Both the position numbers and the translations under genes were made by a program. A model generated the notes under the pieces. That model was not told where the DNA came from, made no database searches, and saw only the letters and a program-made list of their open reading frames with translations. Positions 61,701-64,000 of a stretch of 64,000 nucleotides of DNA are shown here, piece by piece. The stretch is from Paraconiothyrium sp. Pb-2020. Lineage: Eukaryota > Ascomycota > Dothideomycetes > Pleosporales > Didymosphaeriaceae. Location of the stretch: assembly GCA_022419385.1 (NCBI GenBank), contig JAJUBI010000009.1, positions 1,220,464-1,284,463 on the forward strand, written 5' to 3'. Every line of letters starts with the position of its first letter. Position 1 is the stretch's first letter.

Positions 61701-64000
61701 ACTATAGTATACCTAGAAATCTTAATATACTTAAATAACAAACTAGACTACTAAAAGTATATAGAAGAAGTACTAAACTATATAAGTAAAGCTAAGCTAT
61801 ATCTAAAGCTTAAGAAGTAAATTCTATATTACCTAAACTATTTTTCTAGGTTTATAGTAGAACCTAGAAAGCTTAAGATTAAGCAAATAAAGCTCTAGAG
61901 ATTTTAGATTAGAGAAAACTAGAAAATATTAAGATCTAATTCTTCTTAGAATTTTATAACTATTCAGAAAGTTTATTCTAGACTAGATAAAGAAATAGAG
62001 CCCCTTATAAGGCTAAAAGAAAGAAGTACCCTTTAAGTAGATAGAAAATGCTAATAAGTAATAGATTAACTTAAAAAGAATTTACTAAGAAACCTATTTA
62101 TAAATCTTTAATCCTGCTATCCGCCATACTAGAGAAGATATATTAAATTTTGCTATAGAAGTGCTTACTATAGCGAGATCTAGAAATAGACAAAAAAACC
62201 TATATAGCTATTACTTCTAAAAAATATAAAAAGCTAAACTTAACTATAATATCTATAATAAAGAGATATTAGCGATAGTTAAAGTTTTAAGAATAGAGAA
62301 CTTACCTCTAAGAAGTAAAATACTAAACCGGTCTTTTTAGACTATAAGAACTTAACAGGATTTATAATAAATAAGGCCCTTACACCTAGTAAGTAAAATA
62401 GGCACAGACCCTATTAATATACAATTTTAAGATTATACACACCTAAGGAACAGAAAACCTTTAGGTAGACACCTTAAGTAGAAGACCTAACTTATAAGGA
62501 AAAGCTAAAGTATTAGGGGCCCTACTTTAATTTAATAAAGACAGTACTATTATCTATATACTAAAGCTGGCGGCAATAATAGAAACCTAGACTATATGTA
62601 CAACTAGATTAAAAAGGAAACAGCAATTAGTAATAAGAATATAAGCTACCTACCTAGAATAAAATATAAGAATAATATTATAAGGTCTTTAATAGAATCT
62701 TTGTTCCGCCAAAATTTAATATAAATTTAAAACAATTCAAGGCACCGGTACACAGCTAGGGAATTAAATAAATAATAATAACTAATAAGGACTACTACTT
62801 CCCTTAAGCCTAATAGATAGTTATAGAAGTCTTACGTAACTGCGCTAACTACTACTAAAATAAACTAAATAGGCACGCGCTATAGATAACTATAACCTAT
62901 AGAAGTTTCTAATTAACTATAGGATATAGTTATAATACTTTATTACAGGACTACTAAAATTAAGGACCAGACAATAAGGTAGAATATAATAGAATTATAG
63001 TTATTATTAATAAAGAACTAAGTACGTATACTTCTTACTATATAAAGAGGTTAGTAAAGTAGAGTATATAGCTTTCTACTTTACTTCTATAGTAATAGCA
63101 ACATAGAGCTCTAGACAAAATTATTATAGATAGAGATATTTACTTTATATCTAAGTTTTAGTAAAAGTATTTACCCTTATAGGTATTAAGCATAGTAGAT
63201 ATTAAAGCCTATTATCTATAAATAGATAGGCAGACAGAATAAATAAACTAGACAGTAGAATAGTTTCTTAGTGTTACCTAAACTATTAATAGAATAACTA
63301 GGTAGAGTTACTCCTATAGCACAACTAGCCTATAATAGCTTATAATATAGCGCTACTAGAGTTTTACTATTCTTTTAAACTACAGATTTAACCTAGCAGC
63401 CTACTAAGTACCTTAGAACTATAAGGTCTTAGAGCACAGATAGAGAACAATAGGCTAAGAAAATTATATAAATTTATAGCTAACTTAGTAAGACGCATAT
63501 TCCTATAAGAAAAAATAGGGAAATACTATAATCTTAAGTATAAGCCTACGCCTACGCTAGAGAAGGAGAGAAAGTCTAGCTACTATAAAAAAATATTACT
63601 AGTAAACAACTATTAAACAAACTAGACTACCTAAAGATTAGACTATATAAGGTCCTAGAATAAATTACCCTAGTTTTATTTAAACTACAACTCCTAAATA
63701 GTATAAAAATACACCTAGTGTTCTATATAGCCTCTTAGAAAAGGCACTATAGACGCAGAACCTACAGTCTATAAAGTAGACATATATAAGAATAGTAAGA
63801 AGAATAGGAAAGTAGTAAGTATTAATAGATACTAACTAGTAAATAGTTAGAGTTACTATAAAGTTAAATAGCTAGACGTAACAAGAAAGGAAACCTATAA
63901 GATAATACCTAGAAACTAGAAAGTAACCTTAACTACCCTAAGAAGTTAGAGAAATTTAGTTAAACTAATCTCTTAAAGAAAGCCTAGAGATATTAGACTA
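58744..64000 (+). pseudogene. gag-pol relic of the right-hand A(+) copy
   Basis: ATG at 58744 begins MAPIVNDQRY followed by a TAG. All domains of the A polyprotein can be followed by alignment with 24706-30125 but the frame shifts repeatedly because of small deletions. The gag knuckle region is near 59620-59660, RT near 61370-61860 (the catalytic box at about 61710 has lost bases), RNase H near 62120-62480, the integrase core near 62920-63280 and the chromodomain near 63840-63970. Whether the deletions are biological or sequencing error cannot be settled here. Confidence 0.85.

Larger units (their letters stand above)
58204..64000 (+). mobile_element. A(+) element, further copy with many small deletions
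   Basis: 5' LTR at 58204-58681 (478 bp), then gag-pol up to the window edge at the chromodomain end. Left flank is GGCGC (58199-58203); the partner lies outside the window. From the first internal base to the last comparable point the copy measures 5319 bp against 5481 bp in the copy at 24645-30125, the shortfall being spread as many one- to few-base deletions. Confidence 0.9.

Overview
The window is a gene-free, repeat-filled block of a filamentous ascomycete (Pezizomycotina) genome. Two things point there. All recognisable coding sequence belongs to Ty3/Gypsy retrotransposons, several with integrases that end in a chromodomain, plus one hAT DNA transposon. The whole block also carries the mark of repeat-induced point mutation (RIP), the fungal genome defence that turns CpA into TpA on both strands. 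CpA and TpG are almost absent (none in 2041-2340), TpA is everywhere, and TAG/TAA stops break every frame. No host gene, tRNA, rRNA or CRISPR array is visible. The genus cannot be named from this sequence, and the short open frames that remain are chance shadows over dead elements.

Four LTR-retrotransposon families have visible LTRs, called here A (LTR about 460-482 bp, element about 7.1 kb), B (LTR about 493 bp), C (LTR 163 bp, element about 6.85 kb) and D (LTR 391-442 bp, element about 6.7 kb). A fifth Gypsy fragment, F, has no visible LTR. Target-site duplications (TSDs) are 5 bp and most of the insertion order can be read from them.

Layout. 1-937: non-coding repeat with a solo A LTR (263-744). 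938-8287: a minus-strand C element with a solo B LTR inside (6162-6654). 8293-10284: plus-strand F gag/protease. 10285-17000: plus-strand D element. 17001-17360: plus-strand integrase fragment of family B, fused head-to-head at 17360/17361 to minus-strand B RT-gag (17361-21545), whose gag holds another solo B LTR. 21546-49213: a deep nest. A remnant of D(+) holds D(-), which holds B(-), whose 5' LTR holds an A(-), whose integrase holds an A(+), whose 3' LTR holds the youngest A(-) (31055-38166). 49214-49759: non-coding repeat. 49760-52700: 3' half of another B(-). 52701-53333: a little-mutated island and a palindrome. 53334-55455: decayed hAT element. 55456-58203: 5' part of C(+), cut by a further A(+) copy that runs from 58204 to the window end and carries many small deletions.

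The genes do not cooperate in a cellular pathway. They are independent copies of selfish elements that landed in each other and were then disabled. In every reverse transcriptase found, the YxDD catalytic motif is lost. Sensible readings of this block are heterochromatin, a pericentromeric or subtelomeric region, or an AT-rich isochore.
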